Shown here: piece after piece, positions 27,563 through 36,257 of the stretch
How positions within the stretch are numbered: position 1 is the first letter of the stretch
How the letters are laid out: every line of letters begins with the position of its first letter
Assembly: GCA_910575795.1 (NCBI GenBank)
Contig: CAJTGE010000025.1
Span: 1 to 64,000 of the forward strand
Direction: 5' to 3'
Length of the DNA stretch: 64,000 bases
Origin: Clostridiaceae bacterium
Lineage (GTDB): Bacteria > Bacillota > Clostridia > Lachnospirales > Lachnospiraceae
Notes under the pieces: generated by a model
Seen by the model: the letters and a program-made list of their open reading frames with translations, nothing else
The model's database searches: none
Told to the model about the DNA's origin: nothing
Program-made: the position numbers and the translations under genes

Positions 27563-28324
27563 TTAACCTTCCGCGGCGTTGGCGATATACATAATTGTCA
27601 GCATACTGAAAATAAATGCCTGCATCACGCCGGAGAACCAGTCGAAATAAACGCCGGCGATAGCGGGGATGCCCACATCAAGGAACGGGATACTTCCCAG
27701 AACCTGTCCCAGCGCGCCCGGAAGCCAGCCAAGCAGCGCGGTGGTCGCGACGGCAAGAGAGGCATAGATCAGCGTACTGATTACAACGCCGGACAGGATG
27801 TTGCCGAAATGACGGCAGGCCATGCTGACAGGCGTCGCGAGCTCAGACAGAACATTAAAAGGGGTCATTACCGGGATTGGCTGGGTAAAGCCCTTTAAGT
27901 ATCCTGCAAGGCCGCCGGCTTTGATCTTGTTTGCCGTGATCATGATAAACACGACAACGGCCCAGGCCGCCTCAGTGGAGAGATCGGCTGTGGGGCTGCG
28001 CAGCCCAATCAGGCTGATCAGGTTTGATACAACGCTTGTCGCAAACAGGGCGGCTACGAACGGGATCAGTTTATCGAACCGCGTTCCGCCGGTATTATTG
28101 CGGACCAGATTGTTCGCCATTTCCACAAGCATCTCGGCAAAAGCCTGCCGTTTTGAAATGTTCTCCACTCTGAGATCTCTGGTAAGCCAGATACAGGCCC
28201 CTGTAATCAGCGCCATCACTATCCAACTGACTACAAGCGTCTGTGTGATCAGAATATCGCCCAGGATGGGAATGCCTGTTGGAATCCTGTAATAAATGAC
28301 GGGACCTGAAATATCAATATTCAT
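27563..28324 (-). CDS. atpB: ATP synthase Fo a subunit
   Basis: A 253-residue membrane subunit forming the ion half-channels. It shows LTRDLRVENISKRQAFAEMLVEMANNLVRNNTG near the start, the stator arginine region in LATPVSMACRHFGNILSGVV, and C-terminal helices with FLDVGIPAIAGVYFDWFSGVMQAFIFSMLTIMYIA. Confidence 0.94.
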   Translation of the reverse strand: MNIDISGPVIYYRIPTGIPILGDILITQTLVVSWIVMALITGACIWLTRDLRVENISKRQAFAEMLVEMANNLVRNNTGGTRFDKLIPFVAALFATSVVSNLISLIGLRSPTADLSTEAAWAVVVFIMITANKIKAGGLAGYLKGFTQPIPVMTPFNVLSELATPVSMACRHFGNILSGVVISTLIYASLAVATTALLGWLPGALGQVLGSIPFLDVGIPAIAGVYFDWFSGVMQAFIFSMLTIMYIANAAEG

Positions 28325-28366
28325 GCTTTCATGTTCATCTCCTTTCTGTTAAATTTTAGTTGGTTT

Positions 28367-28777
28367 TTATTTTATTATACCCAGCATGCCCCGTAGCTTA
28401 ATACACATACTGGGTAAAAATAACGGAATGATGCCTGCCGCGGCGTTAAAGCAGGGCAGCGCGAATGCCAGTACCACCCACAAAAGCTGTGACAGGGTGC
28501 GGAAGCGGTAGCTGGCTTTCATGGCCTTATAGGCTTCGTCCTGGTTGTCTGTGCCTGTGATTTTCTGGATCGTGAGCCCCATGAAAAAGAAATTCGCACA
28601 GGCGACCGCAGAGCCGGCGAGTCCGGCGGCGATCACTCTGTAATCAAAGGGAACCGCATCGGGCACAGACCGGTGAAGAAGCCAGAATGCCAGAAACATG
28701 ACAAAAGCGCCGGCAAAGGTTCCTGCCGCGGTATAGATGCTTTCCTTTTTTACGGCGGGCTGAATCTGCATGGGCAA
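28367..28777 (-). CDS. atpI: ATP synthase subunit I-like membrane protein
   Basis: A 136-residue protein with four predicted helices, matching the ATP synthase I family, which aids c-ring assembly. It lies directly before atpB. The start may be TTG at 28777 (AAAGGAG at 5 nt) or ATG at 28771. Homology is judged from length, topology and position; sequence in this family is weakly conserved. Confidence 0.75.
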   Translation of the reverse strand: MPMQIQPAVKKESIYTAAGTFAGAFVMFLAFWLLHRSVPDAVPFDYRVIAAGLAGSAVACANFFFMGLTIQKITGTDNQDEAYKAMKASYRFRTLSQLLWVVLAFALPCFNAAAGIIPLFLPSMCIKLRGMLGIIK

Positions 28778-28875
28778 GATGTCTCCTTTCTATGAAAGCT
28801 ATATATTGATTTTGCATCTGACGTAAAGAATCCCGCCGGCCTGAACGTGTACAGGGGATGCCGCGCGGGCAGAAG

Positions 28876-29136
28876 CTATTTGTGCTCATTAAAACCTACG
28901 CCGGTTTTTCTCTTCGTATTCTCCTGCTTCATAATGGCAAGATACACCTTCCAGGCCGTCGCGGCAGATCCGCCGAGGCCAAAAAAAAAGCCCGGAAGGT
29001 AGATCCAGCCGGCCATGGAAAAGCGGTTGCACAGCCAGTTGCATAAAAGAATACATATAAGAAGCGGGGCCGCCAGGGACAGCCCGATCTGACTCAGCAT
29101 AGTAAGATGTCGAAAAATATCAGGCCAATCCTTCAT
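28876..29136 (-). CDS. atpZ: AtpZ/AtpI-type small ATP synthase accessory protein
   Basis: An 86-residue two-helix membrane protein, first gene of the atp operon. It shows LTMLSQIGLSLAAPLLICILL and YLPGFFFGLGGSAATAWKVYL, resembling the AtpZ family thought to move Mg2+/Ca2+ for ATP synthase. The start is at MKDWP after TTTTGGAGGAATTT. A 98-bp gap separates it from atpI. Confidence 0.75.
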   Translation of the reverse strand: MKDWPDIFRHLTMLSQIGLSLAAPLLICILLCNWLCNRFSMAGWIYLPGFFFGLGGSAATAWKVYLAIMKQENTKRKTGVGFNEHK

Positions 29137-29211
29137 AAATTCCTCCAAAATTTACACAGCTTGTTTCGGCGCGCAATCCGAAATGGATGTAAACAATAAC
29201 AATTCTATCCA

Positions 29212-29240
29212 ATTATATATCATTTTTATGCAAATCACAA
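29212..29240 (-). promoter_or_regulatory. Promoter of the atp operon
   Basis: Minus-strand TTGTGA (29235-29240), 17-bp spacer, TATAAT (29212-29217), 75 bp before atpZ. Confidence 0.75.
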
Positions 29241-29379
29241 GTTTTTTTGGGAGAAATACGCGGCTTGAGCTTTTGTTTTTTATACGATATAGTTATAGTG
29301 AAAGAAATACAGGACAGCCGATGGGATGCGCGGCGCGGGAGACAGTAAGGCAGTTCAGACAGGAAAGGGGGAACGGCGC

Positions 29380-31278
29380 ATGATCCGGATTTGCTGTATT
29401 ACGTATAAGGATGTGGACAGGCTGGTGCGCGAGGCGCTGGAGTCTTATCAGGACAAAGAAGTGGAATTCAGCATCGTGGAAGGCCTGCGGACCGAGATCC
29501 TCGAAGAGGAGAAGCGGAAGGTGATTGAGGGAGCGGATGTCGCCATCGCGGCCGGAGCGAACGCGCAGATCGCGGCGGCCGCCTTTCAGATACCGGTGCT
29601 GCAGCTTCGCATTACGGATTTTGATTATCTGACAGCGGTTGAGCAGGGGCTTAAGCTGGGGGGTGCGCCTGCGGTGGTCACATACCAGCAGCCCATATCG
29701 AAGAGTATGAAGGAATATCTGCAGATCATCGGCAGAGAGGTGGAAAATATTGTCTATGAGGATACGGAGGAGCTGCAGGAGGCGCTCTCCGACAGCCGGG
29801 CGGATGTGATCATCGGGGCGACGCACGCCGTGGAGGTGGGGAAACGCCTGGGCCGGAAGACAGTGCTGCTTTACCCGAGCTTTGCCTGCATCCTGGACAC
29901 CATTGCCGAGGCAAAGAACCTGGCCAGGGAGCTTGAAAAAGAGCGGAATAAGAATCAGTATATCAACGGGCTCCTGCACTGCAGCGTCAACGGTATTTTT
30001 CTGGTGGACAGCTTATGCAGAGTCATTGACTTCAATCAAAAGGCGGTGGAGCTGGCGGCCATAGAACGTGAGAAATTAAAATATTCGTATCTGGATCAGA
30101 TCCTGCCGAATTTAAAGCTGAACGAATTTGTCTGGGGCAGCGCACAGGAAGCGCTGCGGATCATCAGGCTGGGAGGAAAGGAGATGTTCTGCAATATCGT
30201 GCGGCTTGACAACCGCCGCTCCCAGTTTGACGGCGCGGTGATCATGATGTATTACTTAGACGAATTAAAGCATCAGATCCGTCAGGGAGAAAAGGAGGAA
30301 CGCCAGAGAAAAGAAAAGGGCTTTAAGGCAAAACGGAATTTTTCGGATATCATCGGTTCCTCCCTGGCAATCCGCCGGTGTATTGAGGATGCAAGGTTCT
30401 ATGCGGAAAGCGAGTCGAATCTGATGGTTTACGGCGAGACAGGAACCGGGAAGGAGATATTCGCGCAGAGCGTCCATAACCAGAGCAGGAGAAAAAATGA
30501 GGCGTTTATCGCAGTCAACTGTGCCGCCCTGCCGGAGAACCTTCTGGAAACCGAGCTGTTCGGCTATGACGAGGGCGCGTTCACCGGGGGCCGCAAGGGA
30601 GGCAAAAAGGGCTTGTTTGAGCTGGCGGATCACGGAACCCTGTTTCTGGACGAGATCGGCGAGCTCTCTCCCGGTCTGCAGTCCAGGCTTTTGCGGGTGC
30701 TTCAGGAAAAAGAGATCATGCATGTGGGCGGGCAGCGGATCATCCCTGTGGATGTGCGCATCATTGCAGCTACCAATAAGGGGCTGGAACAGATGGACGC
30801 CTCGGCTTTCCGCCGGGATCTGCTGTACCGCTTAAATGTGCTGGAGTTAAATATCCCGCCTCTTCGGGAACGGGAGAATGATGTCGCGGAGCTGTTTGAT
30901 TTCTATTATAAGAAAAAACGCGATATGAGCATCCATCAGGTCGAACTGACCGAAGGGGCGAAAGAGATTCTTAAATTGTACCACTGGCCCGGAAATATAC
31001 GGGAGCTGCAGAACGTCTGCGAGCGCTTCTGCCTGTATCTGAAGCAGTCGGCAAGGTGCAGCGACGCGCTGATCCGCAAATGCATGATCCGCGCGGTGGG
31101 GGAGGAAAGGCTTAAGAATAATATCCTTGAATCGTATGATTTCAGGGAAAAAGGCGCGACTCCGGAGCTGGTGGGGGCGCTTAAGAGGATATTTTCTTAT
31201 AACCGGGAGCAGATCGCAAAGCTGCTTGGGATCAGCCGGACGACGTTGTGGCGGGCAACGAAGGGGGAGCAGGAGTGA
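29380..31278 (+). CDS. Sigma-54-dependent activator with PrpR-type sensor domain
   Basis: A 632-residue enhancer-binding protein. Residues 1 to ~190 form a PrpR-N-type ligand domain (IRICCITYKDVDRLVREAL.., VVTYQQPISKSMKEYLQI), and ~195-300 look PAS-like (INGLLHCSVNGIFLVDSLCRVIDFNQKAVELA). The AAA+ domain has Walker A GETGTGKE, Walker B FLDEIGEL and the sigma-54 contact loop GAFTGG near residue 399, a variant of GAFTGA. The Fis-type HTH ends it (YNREQIAKLLGISRTTLWRATK). The start follows AGGAAAGGGGG; a longer frame to 29326 is rejected. A consensus -24/-12 site lies 150 bp beyond, so it most likely activates the dehydrogenase and glycerate kinase genes. Confidence 0.92.
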   Translation: MIRICCITYKDVDRLVREALESYQDKEVEFSIVEGLRTEILEEEKRKVIEGADVAIAAGANAQIAAAAFQIPVLQLRITDFDYLTAVEQGLKLGGAPAVVTYQQPISKSMKEYLQIIGREVENIVYEDTEELQEALSDSRADVIIGATHAVEVGKRLGRKTVLLYPSFACILDTIAEAKNLARELEKERNKNQYINGLLHCSVNGIFLVDSLCRVIDFNQKAVELAAIEREKLKYSYLDQILPNLKLNEFVWGSAQEALRIIRLGGKEMFCNIVRLDNRRSQFDGAVIMMYYLDELKHQIRQGEKEERQRKEKGFKAKRNFSDIIGSSLAIRRCIEDARFYAESESNLMVYGETGTGKEIFAQSVHNQSRRKNEAFIAVNCAALPENLLETELFGYDEGAFTGGRKGGKKGLFELADHGTLFLDEIGELSPGLQSRLLRVLQEKEIMHVGGQRIIPVDVRIIAATNKGLEQMDASAFRRDLLYRLNVLELNIPPLRERENDVAELFDFYYKKKRDMSIHQVELTEGAKEILKLYHWPGNIRELQNVCERFCLYLKQSARCSDALIRKCMIRAVGEERLKNNILESYDFREKGATPELVGALKRIFSYNREQIAKLLGISRTTLWRATKGEQE

Positions 31279-31284
31279 GCTTCA

Positions 31285-31324
31285 ATGTGTTTCAGATAAC
31301 AGGAAAATGTGTTTTGTGAAACAT
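31285..31324. promoter_or_regulatory. Putative upstream activator sites for the sigma-54 activator
   Basis: AATGTGTTTCAG at 31285 is repeated as ATGTGTTTTGTGAAACAT at 31307, the latter with partial dyad symmetry. They lie 105-145 bp upstream of the -24/-12 promoter, as enhancer-type sites do. Confidence 0.5.
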
Positions 31325-31430
31325 TTTTGGGGATAAGCCTGTGAAACCGCGGCAGAATTGTGAATAACGGACAGGCGGGAGAGTCCCTGTTTTCAGGCGG
31401 AGAATTTTTGGCGGGGAAAAGAGGGAGTTA

Positions 31431-31448
31431 TGGCACGAAAATTGCATG
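31431..31448 (+). promoter_or_regulatory. Sigma-54 (-24/-12) promoter
   Basis: TGGCACGAAAATTGCATG matches the TGGCACG-N4-TTGCA consensus throughout, with GG and GC 10 bp apart. It lies about 80 bp before the dehydrogenase start. Confidence 0.92.
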
Positions 31449-31529
31449 CTTTATTTGGATGGGATATATTGATAATTGCTGTCTCATCAAGAATCAGAGG
31501 AATAAAATGTGAAAAAGGAGGTTTATTGA

Positions 31530-32486
31530 GTGAAGATCATTGTTTTAGACGGATACACGGAGAATCCGGGAGATTTGAGCTGGGGGCCGCTTAAGGCGCT
31601 GGGGCAGACGGAGATCTATGACCGCACAGAGGCCGGGGAGACGGTCAGCCGGATCGGCGACGCGGAGGCGATTCTGACGAATAAAACGGTTATTACGGAC
31701 GAAGTGATGGAGGCGTGCGGTAATCTGCGGTACATAGGAGTGCTGGCAACCGGCTATAATGTGGTGGATGTCGAGGCTGCAAAGAGGCGGGGGATTACGG
31801 TCACGAATATCCCGACTTATGGGACCGATGCGGTGGGCCAGTTTGCTATCGCGCTTTTGCTGGAGATCTGCCATCATATCGGACATCATGACCGCACGGT
31901 CCATGAGGGGAGATGGGAGAACTGCCAGGACTGGTGTTACTGGGACTATCCGCTGATTGAGCTGGCGGGCAAGACGATGGGGATCATCGGCTTTGGGCGT
32001 ATCGGGCAGGCGACAGGACGGATGGCGGCGGCGCTGCGGATGCGCGTGCTGGCTGTGGATGAATATCCAAATGAAAGCGGCCGGGCGCTTGCGGAGTATG
32101 TGGATCTTGAAAAGCTTCTTGCCGAGTCGGATGTCATTGCCCTGCACTGTCCGCTGAACGCGTCCACACAGGGGATCATCAATAAGGAAACGATCGCGAA
32201 GATGAAGGACGGCGTGATCCTGCTCAATAATTCCAGGGGGCCCCTGGTTGTGGAGGCCGATCTGGCGGAGGCGCTGAACAGCGGGAAGGTTTACGGCGCG
32301 GGCGTGGACGTGGTTTCCACTGAGCCGATCCGCGGGAGTAATCCGCTCCTGACTGCTAAAAACTGCATCATAACGCCTCATATAAGCTGGGGGGCGAAAG
32401 AAAGCAGGCAGAGGCTGATGGATATAGCGGTGGATAATTTAAGACAGTTTATGAACGGCGTTTCGGTGAATGTGGTGAATCAATAA
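31530..32486 (+). CDS. D-2-hydroxyacid dehydrogenase, glycerate dehydrogenase/hydroxypyruvate reductase type
   Basis: A 318-residue NAD(P)-dependent enzyme. The Rossmann motif is GIIGFGRIG. Catalytic residues are Arg in LLNNSRGPLV, Glu in VVSTEP and His in ITPHISWG, in normal order. It most resembles glycerate dehydrogenases that interconvert hydroxypyruvate and D-glycerate, and the adjacent glycerate kinase supports this. The start is GTG after AAAAGGAGG. Exact substrate is inferred. Confidence 0.85.
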   Translation: MKIIVLDGYTENPGDLSWGPLKALGQTEIYDRTEAGETVSRIGDAEAILTNKTVITDEVMEACGNLRYIGVLATGYNVVDVEAAKRRGITVTNIPTYGTDAVGQFAIALLLEICHHIGHHDRTVHEGRWENCQDWCYWDYPLIELAGKTMGIIGFGRIGQATGRMAAALRMRVLAVDEYPNESGRALAEYVDLEKLLAESDVIALHCPLNASTQGIINKETIAKMKDGVILLNNSRGPLVVEADLAEALNSGKVYGAGVDVVSTEPIRGSNPLLTAKNCIITPHISWGAKESRQRLMDIAVDNLRQFMNGVSVNVVNQ

Positions 32487-32551
32487 AGCGATCGCGCGGA
32501 TGCGGTGAGCGGGAGGGGCCGGGCGGCTGTATAGCGGAAAGGGGATTGGTT

Positions 32552-33694
32552 ATGAAATTTGTATTTGCATCGGATTCGTTTAAAGGATCTCTGTCATCCA
32601 TGGAAATCGCAGAGCTTTTGAAACAGGAGGCGCGCGCGTGCTTTCCGGATTGTGAGTGCGTGTGTCTTCCTGTGGCGGACGGCGGGGAGGGGACGATGGA
32701 AGCCGTTCTGCAGGCGCGCGGAGGCGTTTTACTGGAGACAGAGGTCCTGGATCCTCTGGGGAGGCGTATCCGGGCCGCGTACGCGGGCCTGGACGAAGAC
32801 CGGGCCCTGATCGAGATGGCCGCGGCCTCGGGCCTGCCGCTTTTGCGCCCCGAGGAGCGCGATCCCCTGGAGACGACCTCCTTTGGGACAGGGCAAATGA
32901 TACGCGACGCCCTGGAGCGCGGATACCGCCGGATTACCATTGCGATCGGCGGAAGCGCCACGAATGACGGCGGCATGGGGGCCATGCGCGCATTGGGGAT
33001 CCGTTTTCTGGATAAGGATGGAAATGAGCTTTCCGGAAGGGGAAAGGATCTGGAGAGAGTCGCGGGGATCGATGAGACAGGCATTTGTCCCCTTATACGC
33101 GGGGCCCGCTTTACCGTAATGTGCGATGTCAAAAATCCGCTGACCGGCCCGGATGGGGCGACTCTCACCTTTGGGGCCCAGAAAGGCGGGACGCTTAAGA
33201 CGCTGGAGCGCCTGGAACAGGGGATGCGGCGGTATGAAGAGGTTTTAATAGAGGCGTATGGGCCGGAGGCCGGCCGGCGGGAGGGATCCGGCGCGGCCGG
33301 GGGCCTGGGCGCCGCTCTGGCTGTATTTCTGCATGCGGAAATGAAACCGGGTATAGAAACGGTTCTGGATCTTGTGGAATTTGACAGAAAGCTTAAGGGC
33401 GCTTCCCTGGTTGTGACAGGAGAGGGGCGGCTTGACTGGCAGTCCTCCTTCGGAAAGGTTCCCGGAGGCGTGGGCGGGCGCTGCCGCCTCGCCGGAGTTC
33501 CTGCCGTAGCGATTGTGGGCGGCATGGGAAAGGGAGCGGAAGAGATCTATCGGCACGGGATCAGCAGCATTGTCACAACGATCAATGGGCCGATGCGAAC
33601 AGAGGAGGCGATGGAGCGGGCTGAAGAGCTGTATTCATGTGCTGCCCGGCGCATGTTCCGGCTTTTTGAGGCTGGTACATCATTGCGTAAGTAA
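32552..33694 (+). CDS. Glycerate kinase
   Basis: A 380-residue GarK/GlxK-family kinase converting D-glycerate to a phosphoglycerate (2-phosphoglycerate in characterised homologues). It shows FASDSFKGSLSS at the start, VADGGEGTMEA, IAIGGSATNDGG, and LVVTGEGRLDWQSSFGKVP. It follows the dehydrogenase by 65 bp and is presumably on the same sigma-54 transcript. Local codon use is GC-rich. The start is the ATG after GGGGATTGGTT. Confidence 0.92.
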   Translation: MKFVFASDSFKGSLSSMEIAELLKQEARACFPDCECVCLPVADGGEGTMEAVLQARGGVLLETEVLDPLGRRIRAAYAGLDEDRALIEMAAASGLPLLRPEERDPLETTSFGTGQMIRDALERGYRRITIAIGGSATNDGGMGAMRALGIRFLDKDGNELSGRGKDLERVAGIDETGICPLIRGARFTVMCDVKNPLTGPDGATLTFGAQKGGTLKTLERLEQGMRRYEEVLIEAYGPEAGRREGSGAAGGLGAALAVFLHAEMKPGIETVLDLVEFDRKLKGASLVVTGEGRLDWQSSFGKVPGGVGGRCRLAGVPAVAIVGGMGKGAEEIYRHGISSIVTTINGPMRTEEAMERAEELYSCAARRMFRLFEAGTSLRK

Positions 33695-33753
33695 CGGTAA
33701 ATTCAGCGCCTGCTCTTTGCGCCGGAACCGGAAGGAAAGTCAGAACTGTCATG

Positions 33754-33798
33754 TAAAAAGCCGCTGCGCCATCCGGATACCGGAATAACTGCAGCGGC
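33754..33798 (-). terminator. Terminator between glycerate kinase and PPi-PFK genes
   Basis: GCCGCTGC/GCAGCGGC with an inner CCGGATACCGG palindrome. Reading leftwards it ends in TTTTT, so it chiefly serves the phosphofructokinase gene, but it can also stop the convergent kinase transcript. Confidence 0.75.
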
Positions 33799-33814
33799 AT
33801 TATCATCGCAAAGC

Positions 33815-35050
33815 TTATTTATTTTTGTGGTATAAATACCGCGGGATTCCATCCACCATAACAGGGGATACATCGCCCTGAATCAGGGGGCGGACATAGT
33901 TGATGAATTCTTCGGTTACGTAGGTGCCGTCCTCATTGATCCACTCTCTGGGAACCGTCTTTTCGACATTGGATACCTTATGCACATTACGCAGATCCGT
34001 AGTGGACTGGTAGGGGTCGTCCGAGAGGCGCGTCAGGATAACCATCTCGCCGGTATCGCCCTCGTCCGCAGCCTTAACGGCAGCGCCGCCGACCTGGAAC
34101 GCCTCCAGGATATCAATACGGGACGCCAGATGGGAGGCGGCTCTCTGCATGGAGCTCAGCTCAATGCTTCTGGTCTTGCAGCCGATCTCTTGGGAGAGGC
34201 GGCGCGCCAGATAATTGGCTGTGCCGGTGAGCTGCTTGTGTCCGAATGCGTCAACAAAGTCAATGCCGTCTGTCAGCTCGCATACATACCGGCCGTCTGA
34301 CAGGCGGATTCCCTCTGATACGGCTACAACCACGAACGCTTTCTGCTCTAAGAGAGCCCTTACGCGGGCCAGGAAATCATCAATATCAAAGGCGAGCTCC
34401 GGAAGATAGATCAGATCCGGGCCGTTGCAGTCCTCGCCCCTCGAAAGCGCGGCGGAACCGGTCAGCCAGCCGGCATTGCGGCCCATGATCTCAACAATCG
34501 TAACAAGGCCCTTATTGTACACCAGGGCGTTGCTGTCCTGGATAATCTCCTTAACGGAGGTGCCGATGTATTTGGCGGCGCTTCCATAGCCAGGCGTGTG
34601 ATCCGTCAGGGCCAGATCATTGTCGATCGTCTTCGGCACACCGAGGAACTTCGTGGGATGGCCTTTTAAGATCGCGTAATCCGAGAGCTTTTTAATGGTA
34701 TCCATCGAATCATTGCCGCCAATGTAGATAAAGCACTCAATATTTAACTTATCAAGAATTCCAAAAATCTTCTCATATGTCTCAATGCTCTCGTGAATTT
34801 CCGGAAGCTTATAACGGCAGGAGCCGAGATAAGCGGCGGGCGTCCTCTTAAGAAGCTCAACATCCAGGTCGCTCTGGATGTGCTCGGATAAATCGATATA
34901 GTTCTCATCCAGAAGGCCCTCGATCCCGTGCCGCATGCCATATACCTTCGGGGCTCCCCTGTCAATGGCTGTACGATATACGCCCGCAAGGCTGGAGTTA
35001 ATGGCTGCAGTGGGACCGCCGGATTGTCCAACAATTACATTTCCTTTCAT
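33815..35050 (-). CDS. pfp: 6-phosphofructokinase, pyrophosphate-dependent type
   Basis: A 411-residue PFK. The motifs decide the phosphoryl donor: IGGNDSMDT has Asp where ATP enzymes have Gly104, and VPKTIDND has Lys in place of Gly124, the combination seen in pyrophosphate-dependent enzymes. MGRNAGWLTGSAAL is the fructose-6-phosphate site region. The reversible PPi reaction would save ATP in glycolysis. It is a single gene with its own promoter and terminator. Confidence 0.88.
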   Translation of the reverse strand: MKGNVIVGQSGGPTAAINSSLAGVYRTAIDRGAPKVYGMRHGIEGLLDENYIDLSEHIQSDLDVELLKRTPAAYLGSCRYKLPEIHESIETYEKIFGILDKLNIECFIYIGGNDSMDTIKKLSDYAILKGHPTKFLGVPKTIDNDLALTDHTPGYGSAAKYIGTSVKEIIQDSNALVYNKGLVTIVEIMGRNAGWLTGSAALSRGEDCNGPDLIYLPELAFDIDDFLARVRALLEQKAFVVVAVSEGIRLSDGRYVCELTDGIDFVDAFGHKQLTGTANYLARRLSQEIGCKTRSIELSSMQRAASHLASRIDILEAFQVGGAAVKAADEGDTGEMVILTRLSDDPYQSTTDLRNVHKVSNVEKTVPREWINEDGTYVTEEFINYVRPLIQGDVSPVMVDGIPRYLYHKNK

Positions 35051-35082
35051 GATTCATTCCTCCAAAGTTTTTTATTAACGTT

Positions 35083-35111
35083 ATTATATCAGCTTTGCCT
35101 GATTTCAACAA
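35083..35111 (-). promoter_or_regulatory. Promoter of PPi-PFK
   Basis: Minus-strand TTGTTG (35106-35111), 17-bp spacer, TATAAT (35083-35088). Confidence 0.65.
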
Positions 35112-35137
35112 CAAAATGATCGCATAATTTAACATAT

Positions 35138-35166
35138 TTGCACAAAAAGGCCCGGTATGCTATAAT
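35138..35166 (+). promoter_or_regulatory. Promoter of the nucleotidyltransferase
   Basis: TTGCAC (35138-35143), 17-bp spacer, TATAAT (35161-35166); divergent from the PFK promoter. Confidence 0.75.
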
Positions 35167-35234
35167 GTCCGCAGGTACAGAAACTTTATGAGTGTGTATA
35201 CTGTAACAGAGAATATACAATGAGGAGAGGAAAA

Positions 35235-36152
35235 ATGAAACAAACTGCACTGGTAATCATGGCTGCCGGGATTGGAAGCCGCTTCGGTGGCGGGATCAAA
35301 CAGTTGGAGCCGGTAGGGCCCGGCGGAGAGATCATTATGGACTATTCGATCCACGACGCCCTGGAGGCGGGATTTAACCGTATTATCTTTGTGATACGCC
35401 GTGATTTGGAGAAAGATTTTAAGAGGGTGATTGGAGAGCGGATCGAGAAGATCGCTCCGGTTTCCTATGCATATCAGGAACTGGAGGATCTTCCGCAGGG
35501 TTATACGGTCCCCGAGGGGCGCCAGAAGCCCTGGGGCACAGGCCAGGCTGTTTTGAGCATCCGGGACATGATCCGGGAGCCGTTCCTTGTGATCAACGCA
35601 GACGACTACTACGGCAAAGAAGTGTTCCAAAAGATTCACGATTACATGGCAAATGAGATGGACGAGGAAGCCTCTGTCTATGATATCTGCATGGGCGGAT
35701 TTATCCTTTCCAACACCTTAAGCGAAAACGGCGGCGTGACCAGAGGCGTCTGCGAGGTGGCAGAGGACGGCAGCCTTCAAAAGGTGACGGAGACTTATAA
35801 TATAGAAAAGAAAGCCGATGGGATGTACGCCACGGATGAGGACGGGAATCCGGTGGAGGTGCGCGCGGATCAGTACGTTTCCATGAATACCTGGGGTCTG
35901 ACGCCCGCCTTTGTAAAGGAACTCGAAAAGGGCTTTCCGGAATTTCTGTCCGGGCTTAAAGAGGGGGATATTAAATCCGAGTATCTGCTTCCCGCAATTA
36001 TTGATAAGATGATCCGGAGCAAACGCGCCAGGGTGACGGTGCTGGGGACAAAGGATCGCTGGTTTGGCGTGACGTATAAGGAGGACAAGGAAAGCGTGGC
36101 GAATTCCATCCGGGATTTGATACGGTCCGGGGTGTATCCGGAGAGACTGTAA
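35235..36152 (+). CDS. Sugar-phosphate nucleotidyltransferase family protein
   Basis: A 305-residue NTP_transferase-fold protein. The nucleotide loop is LVIMAAGIGSRFGGGIKQLEPVGPGGE, with the metal-site region LVINADDYYGKEVF. WGTGQAVL and VSMNTWGLTPAF are typical of the family. The donor nucleotide and sugar cannot be told from sequence. The start is the ATG after GGAGAGGAAAA. Confidence 0.85.
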   Translation: MKQTALVIMAAGIGSRFGGGIKQLEPVGPGGEIIMDYSIHDALEAGFNRIIFVIRRDLEKDFKRVIGERIEKIAPVSYAYQELEDLPQGYTVPEGRQKPWGTGQAVLSIRDMIREPFLVINADDYYGKEVFQKIHDYMANEMDEEASVYDICMGGFILSNTLSENGGVTRGVCEVAEDGSLQKVTETYNIEKKADGMYATDEDGNPVEVRADQYVSMNTWGLTPAFVKELEKGFPEFLSGLKEGDIKSEYLLPAIIDKMIRSKRARVTVLGTKDRWFGVTYKEDKESVANSIRDLIRSGVYPERL

Positions 36153-36257
36153 CGGGCTGGGAAGAAAACACGATATAACAAAGAGAACGTACACATTTTA
36201 CGTCTATCCTGCATATGATACCATATAACCGAATGCCATGGGAGGTATGGGAATCAG

